Shown: positions 12,039 through 22,306, counted from the stretch's first letter. The stretch is DNA of 64,000 bases from Paragorgia papillata (GCA_035771165.1 JAWNZC010000320.1:62001-126000); one strand, 5' to 3'. Program-made: numbers and translations. Notes: generated from the letters alone by a model not told the origin.

Positions 12039-12455
12039 ATGGCAAGTAACATGTGTGAAGTACCTGGCGATGTTGGTGATGAAGGAAGATTTCTGAGTCA
12101 TCGACAGAAGGTGATTGAAGACAAACTATTAAATTGTTATGCCGACGAAGTTGCTTCAAACATATCAGGCTTGGTATTGAAGAATTGTAATGGCTGTCGT
12201 ATTGACCATCCTTCACAGAGGCAACACGACTGTTTAATGAAGGAATCAAACGAACGAATTTGGTTGTACTTTGACGTGGCGCTGGAAACAGTTTTTGAAG
12301 CGAAAATTGTCGAAAAGTTTATGAACTCTTTACATGACATGAAACCACAAGTTAATGGACTTGAACTGCTAAAATATACTTGCAAAGACTGGCGAGTATT
12401 GTTTTGTTCGAAACAGAGACAAAGTCTTAAAATGCGAACTCTTAATCTTGTATAA
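12039..12455 (+). CDS. HPSQ-motif Cys/His protein (element A version)
   Basis: 138 residues from ATG 12039. The central motif C50-x2-C53-x3-H57-P-S-Q-x2-H63-x-C65 is a probable zinc-binding knuckle. A second Cys pair (C115, C123) lies near the C-terminus. The first 45 residues look helical, and the SNERIWLYFDVALE segment after the knuckle matches DERIWIEFNEAMQ in the C-element protein at 31857-32357. The two are therefore homologous across elements, although this one lacks the C-terminal module of the C protein. Its 3' end and downstream polyadenylation region are duplicated at 8190-8345. I recall the HPSQ signature in other invertebrate mobile-element proteins but know no function. Confidence 0.65.
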   Translation: MASNMCEVPGDVGDEGRFLSHRQKVIEDKLLNCYADEVASNISGLVLKNCNGCRIDHPSQRQHDCLMKESNERIWLYFDVALETVFEAKIVEKFMNSLHDMKPQVNGLELLKYTCKDWRVLFCSKQRQSLKMRTLNLV

Positions 12456-12469
12456 AGTACAATGTTGAA

Positions 12470-14720
12470 ATGTGTCCTGAGCCATGTAATATTCCTAAAC
12501 ATATGATGAAATAAACAAAACCTGATTTAATATACTATGACTGGTCTAATTTTGTTAAACTATGGGGTAACCCGCTTATTGATGCGAATGTTGTTGTTTT
12601 TTCCAAGTTATATTTTGAACATTCATGTACATGTACAAATTTGAACGAAGAAAGGTAATTATAGTCAATATTGTGATTTAGCAAAGTGCATATCATTAGC
12701 TTTTGACTAATTGTTTATACATCAGACATATACATTGTCCGTCAACAATGGTTACGAGGTAGGTTTCGATCGAGGTGAGGGGATATCCGGTCAAATTGTT
12801 AGCCCTTGTTCCTAATGTCATTATGGTATTTTCCCAGTAATTACTTACCAGATGTTTGCAAAATTTTAACATTAAATCTGTTGCACTTTGAAGTGGATAT
12901 AATTTGAACCTTAAGTTAGTGTATACGTTAATGTATACAAAAGACGCCATTATATACATGTCGACTATAAGCATTATAGTATTTGTTGATGATGTTGAAA
13001 TTGTGTCTTGGTTCTCAGTAAACGTTTATCTCGCCAATATTTTTAACTGTATTCTTGAGAATAAAACTGTTTAACGTCGGTTTTATCGTTCTTAACTGCG
13101 TATACTATTGCACTGTCGTCAAATAGACAATTGGAAAAAAATATGCGACAACTTTGTTTGGAACAAAGACATATTGTCTTAAGCGTAAAACTCGGAATAT
13201 TGTATATAATATTTGTGCGTACTGTTACACTAATGCCAAGGAGACATCGTAGGAAAAAAGAGACATGTAAACTTGTATCGGTATTACAGATGTACTTAGC
13301 CTTAGGAATATGAAAGATACTGTATATTAGATTATTGAACCGACCATACACTGAACTCTCACTTATTTGAATGTAGAATTAGGTCATTCACCAACCTTTT
13401 CAGTTCCTGTCGCTTGCTTTCAGCGGAAAACAATCCTTCGAGTTAAATCGCGATGACGGAAAGCGAATTGTCTGATTCACATATTGACACAGCAAATATG
13501 TCAGGTTTCGGAGTACGGAAGATCCCTGAACAAGTTTGAAAAGTGCGCCAATATATTTGAAACAAGAAAAACGATAATTTGAAATGCAGATTTTTTTCGT
13601 TGCTAATACAAACAATGCTTGGTATTTTATATAATGACCTTTTGTTTAACGAAGATTAAGGCATTAATGTTCTTGGCTAATTGTTTTGGTAAATTGCACG
13701 AACAGTTGTTTCCTGTCTATTTTCCTATAGTCAAAATGTTAAAAACATTATCGTTTTACAACGCAAGATTATGCATGTGTGAAATATTTAACGTCTTGAA
13801 TCCTCGTCATGAATCCTCATGTACTCTGATGTGCTCGTAAGATGTTTCTTTCTTTACATTACCTTCTCGTGAATTGATATTTCCGAAGTTCAGTTTTATG
13901 ACTGTAAACACTGACCAACACTTGCATGTACATTAGTTTAATAGGACTAAGGCGGACAGTTTGATTATTTGTGTACTTAATTGGGAATAAGTGAACAGTA
14001 TACAAATGTATACACTTTATACAAAAATATGTTTCACGTTAAAAAAAATATTTCAACACATATAAACTTGTGATGAACTTAAACACTTTACGGGTGGAAA
14101 ACTTTTTCCAATACGAGAAAGTGTTTGCAATTTTTGATCGAAACAATATTTTGTTATCTTGGGTTCTTCGTTGAGCCTGTATATGTTTTTTATTTGTTAT
14201 GAAGATCCTGTTTAGTCTTCGTATGATTCTTACTATTTTGGCCCGGAGCGGTCCCGATGGTCCGGCACATCACTTCCTTACCACAGATTGTGTCGAGACA
14301 TGTTACATTTCTCCCCATGTAAACTGTGTTTCTTACGGGTATTGGTGCAAAGTTCAGGCAACAGAAACTTTAGTCTAAAAACCCGTTGTATTCAATCTGC
14401 AAGTGTTGCGGGTTAGGTTTGAACATGCTTCGGACAAGAACAGGCATGTCCACCATACGTCATACTGTACTCCGGTGAACTTGCCCATTTATTATAGAAG
14501 TGCCCTCATGTCTGACATTTATCTGTTAATTTACATTGCAAAACATACTAATCATTGTATCTATATGTTATATCATTTTGAAATAAAAAATGAACTCGCT
14601 TATGTCTCGTTCATGTGTTCTCCGTTTGTTGTAATGAGTGAATAAAACTAAAAAATCACATTGTTATGAAATTTAAACAAGGTGTACGACATGAAACGTT
14701 ATAAGCGTGTAAACATTTGA
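12470..14720. other. Element A interior without a convincing gene
   Basis: AT-rich sequence. 12470-12720 and 13577-13710 are diverged direct copies of terminal-repeat blocks near 8260-8450 and 9150-9290, so roughly 12.0-13.7 kb is an old tandem paralog of 7.5-9.3 kb. Small frames (13131-13313, 14403-14645) lack supported starts or domains and are not annotated. Confidence 0.5.
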
Positions 14721-14723
14721 AAA

Positions 14724-15262
14724 AACGGTGAGGAAAGAGTTCCCATGCATAATCAATTTCACTTCTTTAACCATTAAAAAGTTATGTGACATATTTTTTC
14801 AATGTCAAAGAAAAATCATGAAGTCAAGTGTTAACCGAGAAGGAAAAAAGACAAATGAATTTTTTTTGTACGAGTATTTCGTTGTACCCTTTTTAAATTG
14901 TTTGGTGTTTCCCTTAAGAACGGTTAGTTTTAAAATCTTGTCTTATTTAGATATATTATGCCCCGATTAGGCCCTAATTGGCCCTGTCTATACTTTTATG
15001 GCCTGAACTACATGCGAAGACAATAAAATTGTCTAAAACGGCGAGGAAAGAGTTCCCATTCATACAATTTCATTTCTTTAATCAAGTTAAAAAGTTATGT
15101 GACATTTTTTCGATAATAAAGAGAAATCATGAAGTCAAGTGTTGACCGACAAGGTAAAAGACAAATGAGGGGTTTTTTTTTGTACGAGTATTTCGTTGTA
15201 CCCTTTTTAAGTTTTGGTGGTTCTCAAAAGAACCGTTAGTTTTAAAATATTGTCTTAATTAA
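14724..15262. repeat. Two-copy direct repeat of about 230 bp
   Basis: 14724-14950 and 15037-15262 are diverged direct copies. Both carry GAGGAAAGAGTTCCCAT, a T-rich run, TACGAGTATTTCGTTGTACC and a TTAGTTTTAAAAT end. The 87 bp between them differ. No coding potential is visible. The second copy abuts the 3' end of the minus-strand nuclease-like gene. Confidence 0.8.
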
Positions 15263-15284
15263 ATGTTGGATGTCTTCGTTGTCG

Positions 15285-15803
15285 CTATAACCATCTTCCA
15301 AAAACTTCAACTTCTACTTTTGGGCAGTGAGAAAATGCGTTCACCTTGGTATGATTTCCACATGTCTCTTGCCATACTAAATCCTCCATCAACATTGTTG
15401 CTTTTGGACAGCCAAACATTTCCAAATCCAAAGACGGTATCCCAAGACGTCTCAAAACATCACGCTCCAGGTGACCACCTTTATAGGCGATTGCCGAATT
15501 TTGGCCGATCTTAATTTTGGAGTAGAACTGGACGATTATGTTCTCCAAGCAGTCGATCTTCAAAGATCTTGTTGTATTCGGAGGAACGTCTAAAGGTAAA
15601 TGGTGCACATTCTCCTGTACCCATTTACAGCTAAGCCTGTCCTTCCCCGACAAATCACTCCACGTTTTTTCAATGTCAAAGAAAAATGACAAAGCTTCGC
15701 CGTCTCCAGTTATCCAAAGACCAAGTTCTTTACAGTAGAACTTTTTACCTATGTTAAAACCATCCATGTCCATTATAGCGACAACGTTGTCTAACTTTGT
15801 CAT
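15285..15803 (-). CDS. DEDD-like (RNase H-fold) nuclease-like protein
   Basis: 172 residues from the first ATG (15803); a longer frame would need a TTG start. Acidic pair D12/D14 in IMDMDGF near the N-terminus. A middle block AYKGGHLERDVL with E113, followed by IPSLDLEMFGCPK. A C-terminal CGNH...HCPKVEVEVF segment with H151, H159, E163 and E165. This order of acidic N-terminal strand, middle Glu/Asp and late His/acidic block is what I expect of DEDD-type 3'-5' exonuclease folds. I recall this family widely in invertebrate genomes without a confirmed activity. It is transcribed toward 15285; a TATATA-like stretch lies about 45 bp upstream. The role in A is unknown: replication, repair or host-nucleic-acid processing are possible. 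Confidence 0.6.
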   Translation of the reverse strand: MTKLDNVVAIMDMDGFNIGKKFYCKELGLWITGDGEALSFFFDIEKTWSDLSGKDRLSCKWVQENVHHLPLDVPPNTTRSLKIDCLENIIVQFYSKIKIGQNSAIAYKGGHLERDVLRRLGIPSLDLEMFGCPKATMLMEDLVWQETCGNHTKVNAFSHCPKVEVEVFGRWL

Positions 15804-16083
15804 GTTTGCACTGTACAAAGTTTCGCACGAAAAAAGAAATTATGGTATATAAATATGAAGAGAGATAGAGAGAGCGTCTGAATAGAGATGTTGGGTTGCT
15901 GCAGGAACTTTTATACTGTAGTAGAAAGCATAGGAAGTGCGCATGTCAAAAAAGACAAAAGAATATTTTAAAAAATACACAGAAACTTCTAAACAAGTTA
16001 TATATCGCATGCAGAGGGCTTATACGGGGCTTATATAACAATACAAGTGCCCGTAAGTGACAGGTCGGGTCAACGTCTAAAAC

Positions 16084-16542
16084 ATGGGTCGTACACGTAG
16101 AAACTGTCCTGTTTTTGACTGTGGAAGTACTAATCTCGCTAGGTTATCAAACCATTTGGATCAAATACATGGCATGGACATAGAAGAGAGACAAAAATGG
16201 CTAAAATGGTGCAAAATGGGGCTATGTTTACCCCGACAAAGTGAAGAAAACATTACAGATGAACAGGGGGTAGATATAGAGGAAACATTGGAGAAACGTC
16301 TAAAGCACCAAGAAGAAATGGAAACAAAGTTTTATACTTATTTAAAAGAACAGAACGGGAAAATAGCAATAAGTGAACCGAGACGAACGTCTAAACGTGA
16401 GACAGGGGAAACACAGGAGTTAGATCACAAAAGTATACAGTCGACAGTTGCAAGAAGTGGTTTTGCTATTAGACACATTTTTACTAACATACTTTTTTAT
16501 TTAATGAACTTTTTATGTACACGCTTATTACAGAAAACATGA
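16084..16542 (+). CDS. C2HC/C2H2-type zinc-finger protein with hydrophobic tail
   Basis: 152 residues from ATG 16084, with a TATATAA box at about 16032-16038. The N-terminus is basic (MGRTRRN) followed by a finger C8-x4-C13...H23-x5-H29, then a WLKWCKMGL helix, a charged helix with EKRLKHQEEMETKFYTYLKEQ, and a hydrophobic C-terminus around IFTNILFYLMNFL that could span a membrane. A homologous copy in opposite orientation (18375-18755) has an in-frame stop. Similar short CxxxxC fingers are common in invertebrate element-borne genes. A DNA-binding role is inferred only from the finger. Confidence 0.6.
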   Translation: MGRTRRNCPVFDCGSTNLARLSNHLDQIHGMDIEERQKWLKWCKMGLCLPRQSEENITDEQGVDIEETLEKRLKHQEEMETKFYTYLKEQNGKIAISEPRRTSKRETGETQELDHKSIQSTVARSGFAIRHIFTNILFYLMNFLCTRLLQKT

Positions 16543-16589
16543 TAGATTATAAAAAAAAGTAACATTTTGTTGGTAATATTTTGAGAGTG

Positions 16590-16865
16590 TCAAATTGTTA
16601 AGCCTTGACTAGAGTTTGATGGCAATTCGTTATCCCATTCTATTACAAAATTAAGAATATCTTGTTCGGTCCACCCAGACATGAGTTCGAGACACAAATA
16701 TTCTTCACAGGGTTTAGGCTCCATGAGATAACAGTGAACGTTCAGCAGATCCAAGTGGCGGATGAGAGCTGCTTGCTGTTGTTCTTCGTTAAACACAAAC
16801 ATTTCTTCTAAAAATTCCAGTTCTTCTTCAGTTTTACAATCGTCAATCAGTATCTTCAGGTCCAT
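16590..16865 (-). CDS. Small acidic hypothetical protein
   Basis: 91 residues from ATG 16865 (MDLKILIDDCKTEEELEFL). Strongly acidic, predicted mostly helical, with a C-terminal SGWTEQDILNFVIEWDNELP stretch. A TATATAA sequence about 115 bp upstream on the minus strand may be its promoter. It converges tail-to-tail with the zinc-finger gene, 47 bp apart. No family recognised. Confidence 0.4.
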   Translation of the reverse strand: MDLKILIDDCKTEEELEFLEEMFVFNEEQQQAALIRHLDLLNVHCYLMEPKPCEEYLCLELMSGWTEQDILNFVIEWDNELPSNSSQGLTI

Positions 16866-17265
16866 CTTCTATTCACGAAAAAGAAATAATCAGTACAGTC
16901 AACGGGGAACATTCATTAGAGTCGACACCTCAGTATAACACCAAAAGAAAAACGTACCGAATTTGTGCACTTGAACTATTATATAGTCGAACCTTGGTCG
17001 GATCTAGTCTTTAGCAAAATATTCTCGTTCTCGTTTGGTCCAGCTGCCGTGCAAATATTACCACATTACAAAGTATATATAGGGGATTAAGCTTTTATTG
17101 CATGCGATATATAACCTGTTTGTCCTATACTAATTTTCAATTAACATAATAATGAATAAAACCATAACACGTTTTTTCCTGTTTGACATTTTCAAACGGT
17201 ATAAAATATAGGGGCGGTAGTTGAAAACAGTCAGTTATTTTGCTTGTTGTCATTTGGAGACAAAC

Positions 17266-17733
17266 ATGACTTCAATGAGTAATGCTTGTTATGTTCCACC
17301 ATTTGTTTCCCGTGAAGTGCTTTATAACAATGTTTTAAGGCTCCGTTATCTAAGAACAGGAGTTGATAGCAAAGAAGTGATTTTCGAAGTAGTCAAGAAA
17401 GGATATCCGAATATTGTTGGTGCACGCTACTTAAGAACATATGTTGGGAATGATGAAGTTAAACCCAGTGATTTACACAAAATTGTTTATTTTGATGCTG
17501 AATTGAAGTTGACTGTAAAGGAGGAAGAGCCAAAAAAGAAGAAAAAGCGGCCGACTAGGAAAAGGAAAGGTGGAAAAAGAAGAAATGAGAGAATAGTGAA
17601 GGTGATGGGCACTATAAACGTTAGAACATTTACTCGGACATCTATAAAAAGAAAAACTTCTGTGTCTACAACAGCGACAAGTAGAAAGAAGCCTGTAGCA
17701 ATGACAGTATCTGAAGTGATACAGATTGACTGA
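17266..17733 (+). CDS. Basic nucleoprotein-like hypothetical protein
   Basis: 155 residues from the first ATG (17266); the frame extends upstream only through a TTG. A TATAAAAT box lies at 17200-17207, 66 bp before the ATG. Residues 20-90 form a compact part with two YLRT repeats (RLRYLRTGVDSKEV and ARYLRTYVGNDEV), which suggests internal duplication. From about residue 100 it is highly basic (KKKKKRPTRKRKGGKRR), a probable nuclear localisation or DNA-binding tail, then a Thr/Ser/Lys tail. A core or DNA-condensing role is possible by composition only. Confidence 0.45.
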   Translation: MTSMSNACYVPPFVSREVLYNNVLRLRYLRTGVDSKEVIFEVVKKGYPNIVGARYLRTYVGNDEVKPSDLHKIVYFDAELKLTVKEEEPKKKKKRPTRKRKGGKRRNERIVKVMGTINVRTFTRTSIKRKTSVSTTATSRKKPVAMTVSEVIQID

Positions 17734-17916
17734 ATAAGATACATCATGTAACTGTATTGATTTTAATTTAAATGTGTTTGAAATATGTTCAAATCTAAGC
17801 AACATTAAAATGACTATTTTATATTTTACACACTTTGTTTTTGCTTCTGTCTCGAATTTCATTAAAGCGCCATGGTATAGTGCGAATCGTAAAAAAAATA
17901 AAATCACCTATACAAA

Positions 17917-18156
17917 ATGAAATCAGCCGAACCAAGTATGATTTTCCAGAGTGATTTTGACAGTAAATGTATACATTTTGCAAGAGTAGTGAATTGTACA
18001 TTCATACTTGAGGAAAACCAGTTTTGGAGTAATCGCGCGCGCTGCAAGCACTTCAAACTATTCTTTTTTGAACGAGAATTTTTAATAACTAAACGACATC
18101 ATCTTTTACAAAAATTGGAATATTGTAATCACGACTTTACATTAGATTTGTCTTAG
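17917..18156 (+). CDS. Weak small open frame
   Basis: 79 residues from ATG 17917, basic and aromatic-rich, with no recognisable domain. It lies between two better-supported genes of element A. Length and composition do not exceed chance strongly, so it is listed only because it has an ATG and fills a 600-bp gap. Confidence 0.15.
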   Translation: MKSAEPSMIFQSDFDSKCIHFARVVNCTFILEENQFWSNRARCKHFKLFFFEREFLITKRHHLLQKLEYCNHDFTLDLS

Positions 18157-18374
18157 GTTGACATCAAATATGTAACAACTAACCTCAATAACTGATGACC
18201 TATAGCAATCCCCCAAATCGTTCACATCTGATATATGGTACATGTAAAACACAATCTGACAGTTTTCATTTTTCCAGATGTGATACTCTGTATCATAATT
18301 TGAAGTCATAATTTCGCCAGATGTGTAACCTTATGGAAAAAAGAATCTAATTCAAATGCATGCAGGTAATACAT

Positions 18375-18755
18375 CTAATAGGTGAACCACGTGCACGAGT
18401 TGTCGACTATACTTTTGCAATTCTGTGTTTCATCTATTTCGTGTTTTCGAATCCGTCCTGATTTAGTTGTTGCGATTTTCCCGTTCTGTTCTTTCAAATA
18501 AGCATAAAACTTTGTTTCTATTTCTTCTTGGCGCTTTAGAAGTTTCTCCACACTTCTCTCCAAACTTGGCCAGTTTTCGTCTGTATCATTATTTTCATTT
18601 CGTCGGGGTATACACAGTTCCATTTTACTCCATTTTCACCATTTACTTCTTTCCTCTCTGTCCATTCCATGTATCTGATCTAGGTGGTTTGCTAATCTAG
18701 CAAGGTTAGTACTTCTACAACCAAAGACAGGACAGTTTCTGCGTGTACGTCCCAT
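18375..18755 (-). pseudogene. Inverted, nonsense-mutated paralog of the 16084 zinc-finger gene
   Basis: On the minus strand an ATG at 18755 opens MGRTRRNCPVFGC, nearly identical to the 16084 gene. The frame meets a TGA near 18647 just after the SKW corresponding to QKW, and then continues in the same frame to 18375 with the homologous charged helix (EKLLKRQEEIETKFYAYLKE). An ATATAAAG sequence about 55 bp upstream mirrors the promoter of the intact copy. The C-terminal hydrophobic tail is absent. One nonsense codon makes this a probable pseudogene, unless translation restarts at the Met of MELCIPRR (18623). Confidence 0.75.
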
Positions 18756-19496
18756 GTTTTACTCGGCGCTGATCTATAGTGAGATGACTGTTATAGGCTA
18801 CTCTTTATATTGTTTTAGACCGTGTTGTTAGGTCAGATGTTCTCTATACAGACTGCTACATCTAGACCAAGGAACGCTAATTTTGTCTTTGGTACCCCAG
18901 TTTCTCGTTTAAGAAATTGTACAAATATTTTACACAGTCTCTTTGCGTCGTAAAAGACTATGAAAGTAAATGAGGGCAATGTGAGCAATGATCGACAGAA
19001 CTCCATGCACGAAAGTATCATTTATAATCTTTATGGACCACCCCAAAACAAAAACGCACGCTGTGTTCTTTTTTCTTGACATGGTATTTATATTTCAAGG
19101 ACGGTATTCGTGTAATTAATCCCTACTAATAAAAAAGCGGTTTGCCGCGTTTATATGTTTTTTACTAATACGCTTTCGTATATAGGTGAACAACTATTTG
19201 CACGCAGACGGTCGAAACTTTGTCCAGATAATGGGTTCTCGTGCAAAAGAGAAACGCGTATCCGTACGAATATATACTTGGATAAAAAATTGTCTGTTAC
19301 TATGTAAACTAGGCCAAATGTTTGAAAACGAATTAGTCGTTTGATCATACCGGTATAATTGCGTTTTAACTGAGCAATAGAGTGAAGTGTTAGCTAGATA
19401 AGGTGGGGTCGTAAGAACATCTTGTCCAGGCTATACAATTATTCCTTTACTGCAACTCATTCTTCAAAGATGCTCATGCATATTTGTAAGTTTCAG
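18756..19496. other. Intergenic stretch of element A
   Basis: AT-rich, with only short non-ATG or overlapping frames and no recognisable repeat. The segment just before 19497 may contain an upstream exon of the LRR transmembrane gene. ATG codons at 19470 and 19476 precede a GTAAG at about 19486, but the fragment would be very short, so I do not call it. Confidence 0.4.
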
Positions 19497-20173
19497 TATT
19501 GCGTTTGCCACTGTTGGTATTTTTGCCTGTGCTATCGGGGCAGAGTGTCTGTAAAGAAATGCGACAAATCGGGGTGGTTGATTGTACGGATCTTGGACTA
19601 GTTCGACTACCAGCCCTCTTTCCCAACCTAGGTCTTGTTATTCTCCGTGAAAACCCTATTAAATGTAAGCCGTTGCATTTTTCGAGGGTGAGGATAAAAG
19701 CAGACTGCGCTGCAATGTCAAAGACGGAAACTTTGACACCAACAGCAAGACACACTCATGCCGGACTGGTTTACTCGTTCCTCAGACTGGAATACAGTTT
19801 TACTTTATTTACGGCCTGTTTAAATGTCAACAATATCACGCTTGGTGTACGCCCTACGAGATTCCGACCAGACTCAGTAAGCAAGAGCGTTGAGAAAACT
19901 GAAGAAGAGAGAACCATGAAGGGCGACCACGCTAGAAGAAGAAGAAAGATTATTTTTGTTACGGTTGGATGTTTACTTGGGCTGGCACTGATTTTTATTA
20001 TAACCGCGTGCCTTGTTCGATTTAGGACATTCATCTGCAAGAAGACAAATGTTTCCCAACCACCTATGGAAATGATCAATCGGGGTGAGGGTATCGACAG
20101 TTTGGGATCAAACAATAGTGAAGAACTAAGCAGTGATAGTAGTGTCTTGTACACTGTCAAACATTCAACGTGA
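19497..20173 (+). CDS. Single-LRR type I membrane protein (probable 3' exon)
   Basis: About 225 codons open from a TTTCAG splice acceptor at 19491-19496 to TGA. There is no ATG at the start; the first internal ATG is 19560, so an upstream exon is likely. Order of parts: a hydrophobic leader-like stretch (LPLLVFLPVLSG), a Cys-flanked leucine-rich segment (VDCTDLGLVRLP then FPNLGLVILRENPIKC), a membrane-proximal spacer, a basic RRRRK stop-transfer, a transmembrane helix (IIFVTVGCLLGLALIFIITA), and a Ser/Asn-rich cytoplasmic tail. An AATAAA lies at about 20525. It looks like a captured or trapped host receptor-like gene inside element A; function unknown. Confidence 0.55.
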
Positions 20174-20935
20174 GGAACAGCTGAACATGCAGGGGGTACG
20201 TTTACACAAGTGGAGCGATTTAGTTATGGTTACTTATGTTGAAAAACTGCATGTGTATACTGGTTTATAAACTGGTTTATAACATAAGGGAAACGGTTTT
20301 TGGGTATTATATTATGTTAAATTGTTGTTTTTGTATATTTTATGATAAATTGTTGTTGTCATATATAGACAATCGATAATATGTAACTTTGGTACTTATC
20401 GGTTAGTTTACTTTTTGTCTACGGACCCTCCTGCAGTAGCCAGCGTCACAGGATTCGCGGGGCAAAAAGGTGCGGGGCGGAAAGGCAAGTAGAGTCTATA
20501 TGCATGCATGCATCAGTGAATATAAATAAAGTTTACCTTACCTTACCTTAAATCGCCTTTCTATATTTATCTCAATTATTTGCAATTCAGCAATGTTCGT
20601 GACAACTAATGATAATGAAGAATTCATAAAAAAACAACTCTTTATTAAAAATAATAAAGTATCGTATATCGCTGTGATGTTAGATTCGATTTAAAACTTC
20701 GTTCGGCCACCGAATTTTTTTAAACTATTTGATCATTCTCTAACTCAGTGCGCAGTACCTGACGATTGATGGAGTAGGACTCCGAAACGTCGTACAAAAA
20801 TAAAGTTTTACTTTTTGAAAAGCCTTTGGTCGTTAATATGTTTGTGGAATTTTACATTCTCAAACAGTAATACGCTGTCTATAAAGCCTGTAAAAATCTT
20901 AATGAACTCACTTCAATCCCTGCTATTAGGCGGTG
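20174..20935. other. 3' flank with a second hammerhead-like hairpin
   Basis: Contains the likely 3' UTR of the LRR gene and a retroelement-like tail near 20690-20830. Around 20770-20800 a GACG...CGTC outer stem encloses GATTGATGGAGT, AGG and ACTCCGAAAC, a degenerate version of the CUGAUGA-stem-GAAAC hairpin at 6917-6964. No coding sequence. It ends with GCGGTG (20930-20935), the target duplication of element B. Confidence 0.4.
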
Positions 20936-20991
20936 AGTAGGTAACCCCCCCCCCCCCATATACGGACCAAAGGGATGCCGCCTCATTAAAT

Positions 20992-21045
20992 ATTCGGTGT
21001 GACGCACGGTGTGATGCACGGTGTGACTCACGAATGACTCACGCC
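20992..21045. promoter_or_regulatory. Terminal TGACTCA/TGACGCA heptamer array of B
   Basis: Just inside the poly-C and the conserved AAAGGGATGCCGCCTCATTA block are consecutive GTGTGACGCACG, GTGTGATGCACG, GTGTGACTCACG and AATGACTCACG units. TGACTCA is the consensus AP-1 site and TGACGCA a bZIP-like variant (established). The same array recurs, inverted, at about 27070-27123 and at the ends of C and D. Probable enhancer or origin-proximal element; function inferred. Confidence 0.55.
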
Positions 21046-21082
21046 TGGGACATGATTGGGCAAGATAGGATTATATTTTTAG

Positions 21083-21590
21083 GACCTAGATATTCAAACA
21101 GAGTAAGTCATCCTAGAATTATTGCTAACTAAACCCTAGTTCATGAGCGAGGAAATTGTAGGAAGATAGAATGAGGAATCACTTCGAGAAGTCGTGAAAA
21201 GAACGATTTTAAGTGTCGAAATATGAACTAAAGGCAAAGCGATTTATTACTTTGAAAGCGTTGCTAGGTTAACTGGAGTACAAACAGAGTAAGTCATCCT
21301 AGTGATTACTGCTAACTAAACCCTTGTTTATAAGCGAGTAAATCGTAGGAAGATAGAATGAAGAATCACTTTAAGAAGTCATGAAAAGAACGATTTTAAA
21401 TGTCGAAATATAAAGGCAAAGCGATTTATTACTTTGAAAGCGTTGCTACGCTTTCTGTTACTAAGTGTGATATTTGCATATTTATCCTGAGTGCACGTGC
21501 AGGAGACAAAAGAGAAACTCATTAGGGTCACTAAGGAGATTAAGCGCTTGGGCAAGTCTAGTCAAGAGAGTCATTAGCAACACGCGTACA
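21083..21590. repeat. Subterminal repeat block of B
   Basis: Two tandem copies of a roughly 190-bp unit (about 21083-21283 and 21284-21455). Each has AGGAATCACTT, AAAAGAACGATTTTAA and GCGATTTATTACTTTGAAAG elements. They are followed by a module containing GTGCACGTGCAGGAGACAAA and ATTAAGCGCTTGGGCAAG (about 21496-21590). The inverted counterpart is about 26525-27030. The same modules occur in C and D and at 48900-48965. Non-coding and conserved across elements, so a cis-acting role is likely. Confidence 0.75.
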
Positions 21591-21631
21591 TGTAATACAG
21601 AATTTAAAATATTTTATTGAGAAATATATCT

Positions 21632-22306
21632 TTACACAAAAAACTCTTGATTATTTAGTGATCTATCGGTAACACTAGCATATGGGCATACAGTACATCT
21701 TATAATCCGAAGGCATGGATCATGAGCCTTGAATTCTGTACCACAAACATTACATATCAGATTTCGATTAACGCATTTGTTAAAATATTTCCACAAACAC
21801 TTAGGACACTCAATTACATGTGTAAAATTAACAGGATTCTGACAACGTTCGCAATCAACAGGTTCGTCAATTATAGAATTTTCTGATTCTATTTCGGTGT
21901 AGTCCTTATCGTTTTCTGAATCTTCTTCGCAGGAAGTTTCTTCGTTTTCGCTCTCTGATTCTGTTTCTTCTTCTGCCTGCGCCAACATTGTTAGCACTCG
22001 AACATTTTCGATAAGGTTTTTGTCAATGTTAATGTCGGCGAGTCCTTTTACAAATACGTTTAAACCAGCTGGTTCGGGAATTCCTGAGAAGTAAGGTGAT
22101 ACACAGTATTCTACCAATTCGGCTATTTTTGTGTTTGGTATAGTTCTTCCTTGATACACAATTTCTCCTTTGGGATTCCATGTTAAGTTGACATAGGAGG
22201 CGAGTAAACTATTCAACAAAGAGGACGCGTTCGCTTCATCGACTCCGTAGTCAAAATGTGACAGTATTTCTTTAACACGAAAATCGTCATGCAATCTTTC
22301 TCCCAT
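21632..22306 (-). CDS. Acidic zinc-ribbon protein (left-arm copy)
   Basis: 224 residues from ATG 22306. Residues 1-110 are a globular part with a GIPEPAGLNVFV segment. Residues 112-150 are a Glu/Ser/Asp run (EEETESESENEETSCEEDSE). The C-terminus carries about ten cysteines in CxxC pairs (CERCQNP, CPKCLW, CNVCGT, CTVCPY), a probable zinc-ribbon or treble-clef domain. It differs from the right-arm copy at one residue (R versus I in YQGxTIPN). TATAAAA lies 44-50 bp upstream, overlapping the stop of the pX-like gene. An AATAAA follows the stop. Function not recognised. Confidence 0.6.
   Translation of the reverse strand: MGERLHDDFRVKEILSHFDYGVDEANASSLLNSLLASYVNLTWNPKGEIVYQGRTIPNTKIAELVEYCVSPYFSGIPEPAGLNVFVKGLADINIDKNLIENVRVLTMLAQAEEETESESENEETSCEEDSENDKDYTEIESENSIIDEPVDCERCQNPVNFTHVIECPKCLWKYFNKCVNRNLICNVCGTEFKAHDPCLRIIRCTVCPYASVTDRSLNNQEFFV

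Noticed and set aside
20769..20800. Second hammerhead ribozyme as a confident call
   Set aside because: The conserved core is mutated at two positions (TTGATGG for CTGATGA), so only a hairpin resemblance is noted.
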